A stretch of 64,000 nt of DNA from Lineolata rhizophorae (GCA_010093515.1 MU001682.1:7997-71996); one strand, 5' to 3'; shown: positions 10,376-21,856, counted from the stretch's first letter. The notes: generated from the sequence alone by a model not told the origin. Numbers and translations are program-made.

Positions 10376-12481
10376 ATGCCTTGTTCTGTCCTTGGGAAGA
10401 GGACGCGAAGCGTCACTGAGAGCTCCGGTAAGTCTTCACGCGTACGCCCCTACCTCAATCGATCCATTCCTAACTCTCTGCTTAATGTAGGCTCAGCATC
10501 ACCTCAGAAAGAACGTGGCAGAAAACGCACCCAATTCGTCGTAGGCAACGACGAGAATGAGAACCCATTCATCACGCGCCAGACACGTTCGTCTGCCAGA
10601 CTTGGCCACGACGATGCACCCTCTGACGCGCCTTCCGACGGCTTCCAATCAGCGGGCAAAGAGAACAACTTGTCTTGCAGTGTACCAGCAAAGCATGGCG
10701 CTTTCGAGAGCAGGGTCGCTTTGACTCCGGGAAAGATCAACTCGCACTTCAAATCGACGAAGTTCCTTACTACCTCAGGAGCCAAATCTGTGCGAACGAC
10801 CTCACAAACTCCGACCCGCTACCACGATGCGCTTCTAGCCGATACTTCTGTTACACCGAAGCGTCGCGTTGGCTTATCGGGAAAGTCTCTCACACCTCGG
10901 AAATCTCAGACACCGGCAACTCCTAAAACCGCGCCCTCAGTTTACAATGAAGCGCGCCAGTTGTTCTCACAGACTGTCCTGGCGACTGATCTCGTCGGAC
11001 GAGAGAGCGAAAAAGACGAGCTCGAGGTATTCGTTATGGATCGCGTTGAGTCCATGTCATCGGGTTGTATCTACATATCCGGGCCTCCAGGGACTGGCAA
11101 GAGTGCCCTTGTTAGCCAAATCACTCGGCAGTTTGAGGGGATGAAAGTGGTTAAGTCAGCCTACCTGAACTGCATGAGTATCAAAAGTGGAGCCGACATA
11201 TACACGACGTTACTGGATGACTTCGGCTGCGATGCTACGGGGTTAGAGGCAAGCCCAATGGAGACACTACGCGAGGTGTTCTTTAAGCGCGAATCTGTTT
11301 ATCTCGTTACTCTAGATGAGATAGACCACATCTTGGACCTGGACCTCGATTGCCTCTACAAGATATTCGAGTGGTCTTTGCTCCCTAGCAACAGTCTTGC
11401 GTTAGTTGGCATCGCGAATGCCCTCGATTTCACCGACCGATTTCTCCCTCGGCTTAAATCCCGGGGTTTGAAACCTCAGCTCTTGCCATTTATGCCGTAC
11501 TCCGCTGCTCAGGTGGGGCGCATCATTACCTCAAAGCTGAAATCTCTCCTCCCATTTGGTTCGACAGCTCCTCGCGATTTCACGCCATTCATCCACCCAA
11601 CGGCAGTTCAGTTTCTCTCAAAAAAGGTCGCCGCTCAAACTGGTGATCTGCGCAAAGCTTTCGACATTGCTCGTCGTGCCATTGATTTGGTCGAAACGGA
11701 AGCAAGGGATAAGCAGGCGAGGGATGCTACTACGCAGCAGCCTCCAACGCCGACGCCGAGCCCCAGCAAGACGCCGTTGATTGCGAATATGAATTTGTCG
11801 TCCCCGCCGGGAGCACATTCTCCGATCAAGACTCCTAGTCGGAAGACGCCTCTTACTTCCGCACTAGGAGATCTGACCATCGAGACAGCACCTAGAGCCA
11901 CCATCTCCCACATCGCACGCATTACTGCTACTGTCTTCGGCAATGGCGCACAGCAGCGACTATTAGGACTGAACTTGCAACAGAAGGCAGTTCTGTGCGC
12001 TTTGCGCGCCCTCGAAAACAAAAAGAAAGAGACGGCGCATCATCAGCAGCGGCAACGCATTGCGACTGTAACATCAACGCCGACAGGCAAGCGTATATCG
12101 ACGCCCAGTACTCTATCAAAGCACGCTGCCACAGCTGCAGTAGTCGCTCCGACAATCCGCGAGCTTTACAATGCTTATTCGTCCCTCTGTAGACATGAAG
12201 ATATTTTTCACCCTCTTTCTGCTACCGAATTCCGCGACGTGGTGGCGAGCCTGGAAACCTTGTCCCTTGTGGCTATGGTTGAAGGGAAGGGCGGGTCGTT
12301 CGCCACTCCAACTACGCCAAGCAAGAGGGGGAGGGCGAAAGGCGGGTTTGCCACAAGCATCATTGAGGAGAGAAGAGTTGCAAGTGCAGTGGGGGCGGGA
12401 GAACTCGAGACTGCTTTGAATGGAGTTGGAGGCAGGATTCTGAAGAGGATCCTAATAGGAGCTGGCCTGGATGAGTTGTAG
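10376..12481 (+). CDS. CDC6: Replication licensing factor Cdc6/Cdc18
   Basis: Two exons, 10376-10427 and 10491-12481, give 680 residues. The 63-nt intron (GTAAGT, CTAAC, TAG) is a multiple of three without a stop, so the unspliced frame also reads through. The frame extends upstream with other ATGs, but SVLGKRTRS right after 10376 is the usual fungal Cdc6 start. An N-terminal disordered region has many CDK-like sites (LTPGK, VTPKRR, LTPRK). The AAA+ domain begins near residue 185: Walker A GPPGTGKS at 215-222, Walker B LVTLDEID near 289-296, then ANALDFTDRFLPRL (sensor 1 region). A winged-helix region follows after a Pro-rich linker. Cdc6 loads MCM2-7 on ORC-bound origins in G1. CDK regulation is likely by analogy with yeast. 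Confidence 0.95.
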   Translation: MPCSVLGKRTRSVTESSGKSSRVRPYLNRSIPNSLLNVGSASPQKERGRKRTQFVVGNDENENPFITRQTRSSARLGHDDAPSDAPSDGFQSAGKENNLSCSVPAKHGAFESRVALTPGKINSHFKSTKFLTTSGAKSVRTTSQTPTRYHDALLADTSVTPKRRVGLSGKSLTPRKSQTPATPKTAPSVYNEARQLFSQTVLATDLVGRESEKDELEVFVMDRVESMSSGCIYISGPPGTGKSALVSQITRQFEGMKVVKSAYLNCMSIKSGADIYTTLLDDFGCDATGLEASPMETLREVFFKRESVYLVTLDEIDHILDLDLDCLYKIFEWSLLPSNSLALVGIANALDFTDRFLPRLKSRGLKPQLLPFMPYSAAQVGRIITSKLKSLLPFGSTAPRDFTPFIHPTAVQFLSKKVAAQTGDLRKAFDIARRAIDLVETEARDKQARDATTQQPPTPTPSPSKTPLIANMNLSSPPGAHSPIKTPSRKTPLTSALGDLTIETAPRATISHIARITATVFGNGAQQRLLGLNLQQKAVLCALRALENKKKETAHHQQRQRIATVTSTPTGKRISTPSTLSKHAATAAVVAPTIRELYNAYSSLCRHEDIFHPLSATEFRDVVASLETLSLVAMVEGKGGSFATPTTPSKRGRAKGGFATSIIEERRVASAVGAGELETALNGVGGRILKRILIGAGLDEL

Positions 12482-12893
12482 CCGCGTTGCTTAGCATTTG
12501 TACCTGATTATTCTTAAGGGGGTTTTCAGTGCCTAGGAGGTGGGGTACCTGTGGGAAAGGCTTAGCAGGACTTTATCGCTTTAGCGTCTTCAGAGACTTC
12601 CGTCGTACTGGTATAGGCCCTCGAAATTTGAGGAATGGGACTCATTTGACTAGCTTGCCCGTGGCGAAGTTTCTGAAATCTGACATGTGCAGGCGAAAGT
12701 ATTGTCTAAAAACTGACTTTCTCGTGGTGCTGCAATGGCTGTGCGGATCCTCCCGCGCCACTGCCGAAGAAGGAAATCCTAATCACGTGACCGACGCGTC
12801 TCGCGTTCCGTCACGCCTCGCCTTGACTTCCCCAACGAATACCTCACTACCTCTCCTATACCATAATAGCACCACCGGCCCACGCCGAACACA
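12482..12893 (+). promoter_or_regulatory. CDC6-MSH3 intergenic region with CACGTG and ACGCGT boxes
   Basis: The 412 bp between the CDC6 stop and the MSH3 ATG hold an E-box-like CACGTG (12784-12789) and a perfect MluI box ACGCGT (12794-12799), about 100 bp before the MSH3 start. A perfect ACGCGT near a replication/repair gene suggests G1/S transcription by an MBF-like factor (inference). Confidence 0.5.
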
Positions 12894-15800
12894 ATGGACT
12901 CTGGGAGCAAGTCTTCCTTACCGTCATGCTCTCAACCTCGGAAACAGCAGACAATTTCGAGCTTCTTCGCCCCGAAATCCTCGCCGCCTCAACCTTCGTC
13001 GCCTGCTCATCCATTGAAACCGTCCGCTCCAGCATCTGCTCCTAATAAAAGCAATGCGCCCCGCTTACCAGCTTCTGATGACGGCGAATATTATGAGGAG
13101 CCTGTTGAGCAGCCGAAGCTGACTCAGAGGCGGAAACGCGTCCTTCACGAGGATGAAAGCGACGTCGAAAGTGGACTCCCGGGTTCAAAAAAAAACCGTA
13201 GCGTGTCTGGCGAAGTATTTACTGCCCCGAATGGGGATGCACCCGCACAAATTGGGTGCAAGACCCTTGAAGACCACCGCCAGTCCTCAGCTCGGCCCGG
13301 CACTGACGGCAAAACACCGAGGGCATCAGACAAAACGTCGAGGTACCTCTTCTCAAGCTCTCCGGTGCAGGAGGATGCTATGGAAGATGATGACAGCCCA
13401 GAGGCACGGAGAAGGAAGGAATGTCTGCATGAGAAATTCGTGAAGAAACTAGGCAGACCGGACAGCATTGCGGAGATCAAGAGGCGGAACCCTTGGGCGA
13501 CGGATGGAGTGGATGTTAACGATGAAGCAGAACAAGGTGAAGAGGAGGAGGAAGAGGAGTCACAACCGAAGACTTTGCCAAAGAAGGGAACTGCCAGGAA
13601 AAGCAAGCTCACTCCGATGATAAAGCAAGTCATAGACATCAAGAGGAAGCACAAAGATACGATCCTAGTTGTGGAGGTTGGATATAAGTTCAGATTCTTT
13701 GGGGAAGATGCTAGGGTGGCTGCAAAGGAGCTTGGGATTGTGTGCATACCGGGGAAACTTAGGTTCGACGAACGTACGTTGTACCTGCGTCTTAGCGTAC
13801 CATATTGTTGGCAGCTAACGAAGACCAGATCCTTCGGAAGCTCATCTTGATAGATTCGCGTCTGCCAGTATCCCGGTGCATCGACTACATGTCCACGTTA
13901 AAAGGCTCGTGCAAGCCAACCATAAAGTCGGCGTCGTCAGGCAGCTAGAAACGGCGGCTCTAAAGGCAGCGGGCGACAATCGCAATGCGCCCTTTGAGCG
14001 AAAGCTCACGAATCTCTATACCAAAGGCACCTATGTGGACGATCTCGATGGACTTGTTGGACCTGTTGCTGGACCGAACAGAGGAACCCCGGCTACAGGC
14101 TACCTACTATGTATTACCGAGACCAGCGCTAAGGGACTGGGAAATGATGAGAAGGTACATGTCGGCATAATCGCCGTCCAGCCGGCCACTGGGGATATCA
14201 TCTACGATGATTTTGAAGACGGGTTTATGAGAAGTGAAATAGAGACTCGCCTTCTCCATATCGCCCCTTGCGAGTTCGTCATCGTTGGGGAGCTGTCGAG
14301 AGCCACCGAAAAGCTAATCAAGCACCTTTCTAGCAGCAAGACAAATGTTTTTGGCGATGCTGCCCGTGTCGAGCGCGTTACAAAAGGCAAAACAACAGGA
14401 TCGGAATCCTACAGTCACATCTCCAACTTCTACGCCGAGAAGGTCAAAGCATCTCCCGGTGCCTGTCAGGAAGGACTTCCTAGTCAGATTCTGGACAAAG
14501 TTCATCAGCTTTCGGAATTGGTCACCGTTTGTCTGTCGGCGATGATAACGCACATGACGGATTACGGGCTAGAGCATGTATTTGACCTTACGCAAAACTT
14601 TCAGCCTTTCAGCGCCAGGTCGCATATGCTTCTCAACGGCAATACACTCACAAGCCTGGAAATCTACCAAAATCAAACCGACCATTCCGAGAAGGGAAGC
14701 CTATTCTGGGCACTGAACCGCACCCGGACGCGGTTCGGAGTGCGGCTTCTTAGGAAATGGGTCGGCCGGCCCTTGTTAAATAGGCCGCTCCTTGAGCAGC
14801 GCATAGTTGCGGTCGACGAAATAAAAGACGGAGAGCGGACGCGGCCCGTCGACAAAGCAAAATGGGTCCTTGGTGTAGTAAAGAGCGACCTCGAAAAGGT
14901 CCTTACCCGTATCTACTACAGAAAGTGCGGCAGAACGGAGCTACTTGGCTTTCTACAGACTTTGCAGCGAGTCGGAAACGAATACGCAGAAGCTACCTCT
15001 CCAGAAAAAGCAGAATTCAACTCCGAGACCTTGAGGGATGCAATCTGCAGCCTCCCAAAGATTTCACGTTTCACCACAGAGTATCTCGAGAGAATCAATT
15101 TTCAAGCGGCCAACACAGACGATAAATACTCCTTCTTTCGAGAAGAGCATGAGTCCGAGGGAATTACCGAGCACAAAGTTGGCATTGCAGCTGTGGAAAT
15201 GGAATTGGACGCACATCGCAAAGTAGCCGCCGAGAAACTCAAGAAGAAGCGAGTAGAATATGTCACTGTCGCTGGGATTGAATATCTCATAGAGGTTCCA
15301 AACAATAACCTCAAGGACGTTCCTGCTAGTTGGATCAAGCAGAGCGGCACTAAAAAGGTATCTCGGTTCCACACCCCCGGGGTATCTGCAATGATTCGCA
15401 AAAGAGATCAACACAAAGAAGCCCTTGCGGCGGCATGCGATTCCGCCTTTATTGCCCTCCTTGGAGAAATTTCAAGCAACTACGAGGCTTTTCGCGACTG
15501 CATTCAAGCTCTTGCGACCATTGATTGTCTGCTATCTCTCGCGGAAGTGGCCAACCAACCTGGTTATGTCCGGCCCATATTCGTCGATACTCCTAACATC
15601 CACATTGAAGGTGGTCGTCATCCGATGGTCGAACAACTACTTCTCGATCCTTACGTCCCAAACGATACGGAGCTTGATCCGAACGGCACGCGTGCACTTC
15701 TCATTACAGGGCCAAATATGGGCGGCAAGTCCAGCTATGTTCGACAGATCGCATTGATCAGTATCATGGCACAGATTGGGTCTTATGTTCCTGCTGATGC

Positions 15801-16556
15801 GGCACGGTTAGGCTTGCTGGATGCCGTTTTCACGCGTATGGGCGCCGCGGATAACATCTTTGCTGGTGAGAGTACCTTTATGGTGGAACTATCGGAGACG
15901 TCAGACATCCTAAAAGCGGCATCCCCTCGCTCGCTTGTCATTCTCGATGAGCTAGGCCGTGGCACTAGCACACACGATGGGGTGGCGATTGCGGAGGCTG
16001 TCTTGGCACATGTGATTCGAGAGACCAAGTGCTTGGCTCTGTTTATCACACACTATCAGAACTTAGCAAAGCTGGCAGACACTCTCATCGAACAAACTGG
16101 CGAAAATGCTGGGAGCGAAGTGCGTAGGCCATTGAAGAATGTGCATATGCAGTTCACGGAAAATGAGGAGTCAGGCAAAGAGATCACGTTTTTGTATGAA
16201 GTTGGCGAAGGAGTTGCGCATCGTTCGTATGGGTAAGTCAACATACTATATAATGTTTAATGATCCTGGCATAGTACTGAACATTCTCACAGGCTGAACG
16301 TCGCCCGCCTAGCTAATGTTCCTGAATCCGTCCTGCGGGTAGCGGCGGTAAAGTCCCGTGAAATGGAACAAAGTATGGCACGGAAGAAGTTGTCTGGCTT
16401 GTAAGTGCACCAAACACAAATCGCATTCACTGCATTCCTGTCAAGCTAACCACCAGATTACCCCGCAGGTCGAAGAGCATGGAATTGCTTCTTAGCTCCA
16501 GGGCCATGGACGGAGACGAGCTAGATCGTGCGCTTGCTAACATGGAGCAGCTTTGA
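12894..16556 (+). CDS. MSH3: DNA mismatch repair protein Msh3 (MutS-beta subunit)
   Basis: Four exons (12894-13773, 13829-16232, 16293-16400, 16469-16556) give 1159 residues, close to the family norm. Near the N-terminus [12 protein letters not shown] is a PCNA-binding PIP box. An acidic, low-complexity region is followed by the MutS mismatch-binding domain (KLTPMIKQV...[10 protein letters not shown]; its join across intron 1 gives [14 protein letters not shown]), connector, lever and clamp domains, and the ABC ATPase with Walker [10 protein letters not shown] at about 921-929 and Walker [13 protein letters not shown] near 997. Introns 2 and 3 split the C-terminal helix region. Msh3 pairs with Msh2 to recognise insertion/deletion loops of several bases and acts in single-strand annealing. 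All key residues look intact. Confidence 0.96.
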
Positions 16557-16751
16557 GTTCTTTCGGTAAAATGCCTTTCGGGTTTGTACATAGTGTATTT
16601 TATACGGTTCGGATAAAGGGTTTTCGGCCAGGGCCGGTGTCTAGAGTAATACAAAAATTATAGTACAAGCTCCGTCCAAAGCCAGGGATACTATATGTAC
16701 ATTTCGGCCTTACCTCGAGTGGTCGGAATCAAGGTTTGCCGGCTGCAGTAT

Positions 16752-18974
16752 CTAGCGTTCAGCCGTAAGGGGCGGGAAGAGAACCTTGTCCTGTCCTTTG
16801 CTAAGCTCAACACTACTTTCTCCATAGGAGTTGTCCAGCATGAATTTCGCATGCTGGAAGGCTCTGCAATTGCCGTCTACTCCTAGCATGTCTAGGAGCA
16901 ACGTCATTTTGTTGGGCATAACAGGCTGCAGGAGGATGCCTGATAGCCGGAGTGCTTCGGTAATAAGATACACGCACTTGTTGACCTCCTCTGGAGGTGG
17001 TCTTTCCCAATCAAACTGGGTGCCACGGCCGACGCGGGACCAGGGTGCCACATGGTCAATGTATTTGTTTCCCTGTAGGAAAGATAAAGGTGAGTACTCG
17101 AACTAGTTTGTTCAAAGCTAATATGGACTTGTATGCTGTGAGAAATGCAACTTACGAGAAATAGTACGTCGACAATGGCTCTCACAGCACCGGAAACATC
17201 CAAAGCATCCATGCGAGTCGTAACCAATGCCGGCAGATCTCGCAATGCCTGCGTTATTTGACGCTCCATTGTGTCACTCGGATTCAATTCAGCTACTCGC
17301 GCATATTGCATAACAGCGTACCGAATACTCCAGATCTTCGGCCGTGTCACTCGGCTTACGAGGTTACCGAGTGTACCCTTGAGCACTTTCTTGTATCGCT
17401 CAATAATCCAGTAGTTAGAGTAGTCGGCATCATTCTCAATAGAGCCATCATGCACCATGTAGAATCGCATCGTGTCGACCCCGAAACGGTCTAGTGCAAA
17501 AAAGGGATTGACTACATTGCCGGTGGATTTAGACATTTTGAGGCGACCCAGTGTCCAATGTGAATGTGTCAAGATGTGCTTTGGAAGAGGTAGCGACAAT
17601 GCCATGAGAAAAGCTGGCCAGTAAATGCAGTGGAAACTGTCTACCCATTAGCACGCAAGGCCACCTTCGAATTATCGATGCCACAGAACTGTAACGCACC
17701 GAGAAATGTCCTTTCCAATGACGTGGACGTCAGCAGGCCAGCCCCCCGCGCTTTCATGGCCAGGAGCCCATGGATAGCCGACAATTGAAGCATAGTTGAA
17801 TAGGGCATCCAGCCAAACGTAAATTGTTTGCGAAGGATCACCGGGAACTGGTATGCCCCACGAAAGACGCTCGGAAGGGCGAGATATCGAAAGATCTTGG
17901 AGACCTTCTCTTACAGCCTTCTTTATTTCTCTATGCCTGAACGAAGGCTTAATCCAGTCTGGACATTCATTGCAAAAGCTGAGGAGGTCGTCCCTGAATG
18001 CGGATAGACGAAAATGATAGTTTTTCTCCGAGGTCCATTCGACTTCCTTTCCGGTTTCCATAGACGCCTAAAATAATAAACGCGACGTTAATATTTGAGG
18101 ATCAGTCAAGCATTCCGTTGAAGTGCCCTAACCATAATCTTGCGTCCACTCCGAGGTTCCACGATAAGCTGAACACCAGATTGTGGGTAAAATGTCTCGT
18201 CACTGACACAGTACCAACCCTCATGCTTGGACTTGTAAATGTACCCGCGATCACTAAGCAGTTGCTACATACACATTAGCAATCTCATTCGGGAGGTATG
18301 GCAGCAGCAGGGCAAAATGCATACCCAAGCATACTGTACAGCATCTTGGTGAGACTTATCCGAGGTGCGAACGAAATGGTCATTCAAGACATTAGCCTTC
18401 AGAGCCAGGTCCTAGGTTCAAAAGTTAGGTCGTTGTGATTAAGCACGCAAGAATGACTGCCCATATTTACTTTAAAGGTCTCTGCACCCCTGTCGCAGAA
18501 GGGTTTTGGGTCAAGACGGGCTTTAGCAGCGGCTTGCTGGACCTACATAGAAAGCAGCGCGTTAGCGTTAGGGTAACTCCCGGGATCTCATACGGACATC
18601 CCCACCTTCATGCCATGTTCGTCAACTCCTGTGCTAAGCACAGTAGGTATTCCATTTAGGTCCTTCCACCGTCGGAGAACATCAGCCAGGACCATCGAGT
18701 ACATGTGACCCACATGGGGATCTGCAAAAAAATACGTCAGGGGGGAAGGATGCGTAAAGAGAAAGCTAGTTGGAGACTACATACCGGCGTTTACGTAGAA
18801 AATGGGCGTGGTCACATAGTAGGGCTTGTCGGCAGTCGGTGAAGCCGTAGCGACGGCCCTGGAACAAGACACGAACAAGGAGCGCGCCGGGCAAACCCAG
18901 AGTCTCGTTGGCCACGGAGAGGGCAACGGCGACAACAATCTGGAATTGTAGCGGGAAAGTCTGTATGCGCGCAT
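16752..18974 (-). CDS. MSM1: Mitochondrial methionyl-tRNA synthetase
   Basis: Eight exons: 18974-18785, 18721-18606, 18542-18471, 18411-18325, 18264-18133, 18067-17700, 17636-17156, 17072-16752; 588 residues. Introns are 59-83 nt. The HIGH signature is ADPHVGH (residues 63-69), created across intron 1; the KMSKS loop is LKMSKSTGN near 354. DEHGMK, GKDISRFH and DADYSNYW are further class I MetRS landmarks. The first 45 residues are Arg/Ser-rich without acidic residues, a mitochondrial presequence. The exon 2 donor is uncertain: GTGGGG after DEHGMK fits homologues, whereas GTATGA 12 nt later is the stronger donor and would insert four residues. The enzyme charges mitochondrial tRNA-Met. It is tail-to-tail with MSH3, 195 bp between stop codons. 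Confidence 0.93.
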
Positions 18975-19954
18975 CGCTGCGGCGGCCTGGAATGCCGAGA
19001 CAAAGCTGCAACCCTGGTCCAAGGTCGCGAAAAGTAAAGGTCATCTCGAGGTCACGGGATTTGGCTGCTCCGGTATGGCCGGCCGCATAAACCATATGCG
19101 CAAAATACCTCGTGCCACTCTCGCGGTAGTGCTTGTAGCCCGATCCGCCATTTGCTGTAACTCCATGTTTCTTTTCGTGCTTTGTTCTGACCCAATATTT
19201 TAGATTTTGCCACCCTTGTTTGCCTTATCCAATCAGTCTCTTGAACTTCTATTCAGACCCATTTCCGGCCATGAAAGCAGCGCCATTGCCCCCACCATGT
19301 TCCGCGCCTTTTCCTGCTGTTTCTTTTAGTCAAGAATGCTCTACGAGGCCTATGCATGGCTTCAAATGTCGCTTTATTGAAGCATTGGTGGTTTGGGCCG
19401 AAAGGGCTGAGATAGGGTAACCTCCACGTAGATTGGCACATGGGTGTCAAGACGAGCCGTAATCTAAAGCCACTCACAACATCCGTCAGTGCCGTTCTGA
19501 ATAAATTTCCATAGGCTAGCATGAGGATATGAAGGCTACGTCGGGTCCCTGCCACCTAGCGTGTCCTAGAACTTGATCGTCACTTGCCTTGTCCCGCTCA
19601 ATTATCCCCCTTACGAATGAATACTCATCGTTGACTCCAGTTGAAACAGGGCAAGAGAACACACTGAATGAATTCCTTGTTATTATTTCCCAAAATGATT
19701 GAGTTATGCACTAGCTTCAATAGCCATGGCCGCTATGACCACCTCATTCTCTGTTCTATTCAGGCCTCTTTTGGGAAATTCTTTATTCGGCTCAAAGGCA
19801 CGGCCTATTCAGCAGAATCTATTTAAGGCTTCATCTCTGGCATCGTCTAGAGGGCTACTACCTTCAACTCCAGAAGACTCTCCCTTGCAATTTCCATCCA
19901 GTCAACCCTCTCGTTCCGTCCGGACGCCTTCTGTACTCGTCAACTTCCAACGCA
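18975..19954. other. Divergent intergenic region, MSM1 / pheromone precursor
   Basis: About 980 bp between two start codons. No conserved frame on either strand. The last 150 bp, CT-rich, looks like the promoter and 5' leader of the pheromone gene. Confidence 0.5.
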
Positions 19955-20629
19955 ATGAAAGTCACTGCATTTCTCACCGCCGCTATCCTGGCGATCTCTG
20001 CCAATGCTGCGGCCACTCCCTATCAGGATGATGCCACCGTGTTGAAGCGAGCCGCGGACGCTCTCGCGGACGCTCTCGCCGAGGCGGATCCTCAATACCC
20101 CCCGTACTGCCACTTGCCTGGGCAAAGCTGTTCCGAGAAGGAGAAGCGTGATGCTGAGGTTTACAAGCGCTTCTGCCATCTGCCCGGTCAGAGCTGCTCC
20201 AAGGCTAAGCGTTCCGCTGATGCCCTCGCCGAGGCTGCCGCCGAAGCCTCCGCTGTTGCGGAAGCTGGTGCGTTTGACACGTCTAATCTGACTCCCCGAC
20301 AACTAAGAAAATACCCTGCTAAGCCAAGCAACGCAGACTCTGAACCTGGCTACCCTCGCTTCTGCCACCTTCCGGGCCAGAGCTGCTCCAAAGAGAAGCG
20401 TGACGCCGAGGCCGAGGCTTACAGGCGCTTCTGCCATCTTCCGGGCCAAAGCTGCTCCAAGGTTAAGCGTGCCGCTGAAGCCATCGCCGAGGCCATCCCG
20501 GAGGCTGAAGCCGAGGTGTACAAGCGCTTTTGCCATCTCCCCGGTCAGAGTTGCTCCAAGACCCGCCGCGCCATTGTCGATCTCCTAGACGTCACCAAGA
20601 GAGCCGAGACCGAACTTGCGGGCATCTAA
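19955..20629 (+). CDS. Alpha-factor-like mating pheromone precursor with five peptide repeats
   Basis: Single exon, 224 residues. A signal peptide (MKVTAFLTAAILAISANAAA) is followed by five copies of a CHLPGQSC core: YCHLPGQSC once and FCHLPGQSC four times. Each copy ends in Ser plus a basic linker (KEKR, KAKR, KEKR, KVKR, KTRR), the Kex2 processing sites, and most are preceded by acidic xA/xE dipeptides (DAEVY, EAEAEVY) of the type trimmed by Ste13 aminopeptidases. This is the architecture of ascomycete ppg/MF-alpha precursors; the two cysteines and GQ pair match known alpha pheromones (A. fumigatus has WCHLPGQGC). Phe or Tyr replaces the usual Trp before the first Cys. The peptide should be secreted and sensed by a Ste2-type receptor. 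A longer spacer separates copies 2 and 3. Confidence 0.95.
   Translation: MKVTAFLTAAILAISANAAATPYQDDATVLKRAADALADALAEADPQYPPYCHLPGQSCSEKEKRDAEVYKRFCHLPGQSCSKAKRSADALAEAAAEASAVAEAGAFDTSNLTPRQLRKYPAKPSNADSEPGYPRFCHLPGQSCSKEKRDAEAEAYRRFCHLPGQSCSKVKRAAEAIAEAIPEAEAEVYKRFCHLPGQSCSKTRRAIVDLLDVTKRAETELAGI
20105..20554 (+). repeat. Five in-frame pheromone peptide repeats
   Basis: Nine-codon cores lie at 20105-20131, 20171-20197, 20360-20386, 20429-20455 and 20528-20554. The peptides are nearly identical while synonymous positions differ (CTG/CTT/CTC, GGG/GGT/GGC), so selection acts on the peptide. Spacing is uneven: 39, 162, 42 and 72 nt between cores. Confidence 0.95.
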
Positions 20630-21856
20630 GACAGTCCGATCCGCCGTGCTTGTTTATTCTCCTGGTTTTGACTCTCTATTTCGATTCTTTTCGCTACTCT
20701 TCACTTCAAATGCCACATGCAGCTCAAATCCTATCCACAACGGTCAAATGCTTTTGAACAAGCGCTTCGTCTTCTTCTGCTCTGGACTGTTTCCCAATCT
20801 GTATCATTTATGTACCTGGTGGGCGCAATTCTCCGGAGTTATTTTAAACACGTACAGGCTCGGAATGCATTCGGTGATCTCTGGCTACTAGTCTAGACAG
20901 CCGGCTCTCTTCATATCTCGACCTTTGCGCCGAGCGAGGATGGCGTCACGACGCTTTGAGTTGCTTATGCCGTCCTTTTCTTACCCCTCTTTTGACCTCC
21001 TTCCATCCCCCTTTCCCGGCCAGGTTTCATCTGGAGCCTCGGAGATTCCTTTCAGATCATGTTCAGAAGTACCCTGGGTACAGCTCCAAACAAGAACCCC
21101 TTATAGGATTCTACAATAGTTTTGTTTACTAGGCCCGCCTGCTCCGTGTGATCAGGCTCCATTGAATTTATTTGACAAAATATTTTAAAATATTGATTTA
21201 CCTAACCAACTGCACCGTTTAGTGCGTCCACGATCCCTATACTTTATTGATGTATCCATGATTGATTACCATATTTATATTGCTATGTGCTTCACAGCGT
21301 GCTAACATGTGCAATTTGTGAGCCCCACTGCAAACGCCCTATGCTTGTCTGAACTCGGTGTATTTTTACGGCTTGGAGGCACACGATTATGAAACAGCTA
21401 GGTTCTCGTAGTCTCCACATGTTATTCCTTGTAGATTTCCTGCCTATGGCGGTAGTATTGTTTGGCAAGATGTTGCATATCAAAATAACTCCAATAAACT
21501 ACGCAACCCATGGTCGTAACATTATTTTTTACTACGTACAAGAGAGCCCTACGCCTAATGCATTGGGAGACCTATGGTAGAACAGAAGTGCCTACTCCGT
21601 TCTGTCCGCTCCATTTTATCTTGTGATGCCTTTCCTATTACCTGGGCTTCCACTGTTGAAATGGAACTCCCAGCAAAACCGCAAACGCCAAACTTTAACC
21701 ATGTTGCCTCACATCAGGATTACATGAACAAAGGAAAGACAACCGAGTTAATGCAGTGAGTACACGTGCACGGCTTTGAAGGCAAAGGGAAAGAGTAGTG
21801 GGAAAACTCGAATTGGCCGAACAACAAGATTCGAGGGAATACCATCGCCGTATTGG
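20630..21856. other. Intergenic region between convergent genes
   Basis: About 1.2 kb between the pheromone stop and the PRP39 stop. AT-richer near 21120-21300. No conserved frame, no clear repeat ends. Confidence 0.5.

Noticed and set aside
13145-13747. 200-codon minus-strand frame over MSH3 exon 1
   Set aside because: Ser/Phe-rich antisense shadow of the acidic, Ser-rich MSH3 N-terminus.
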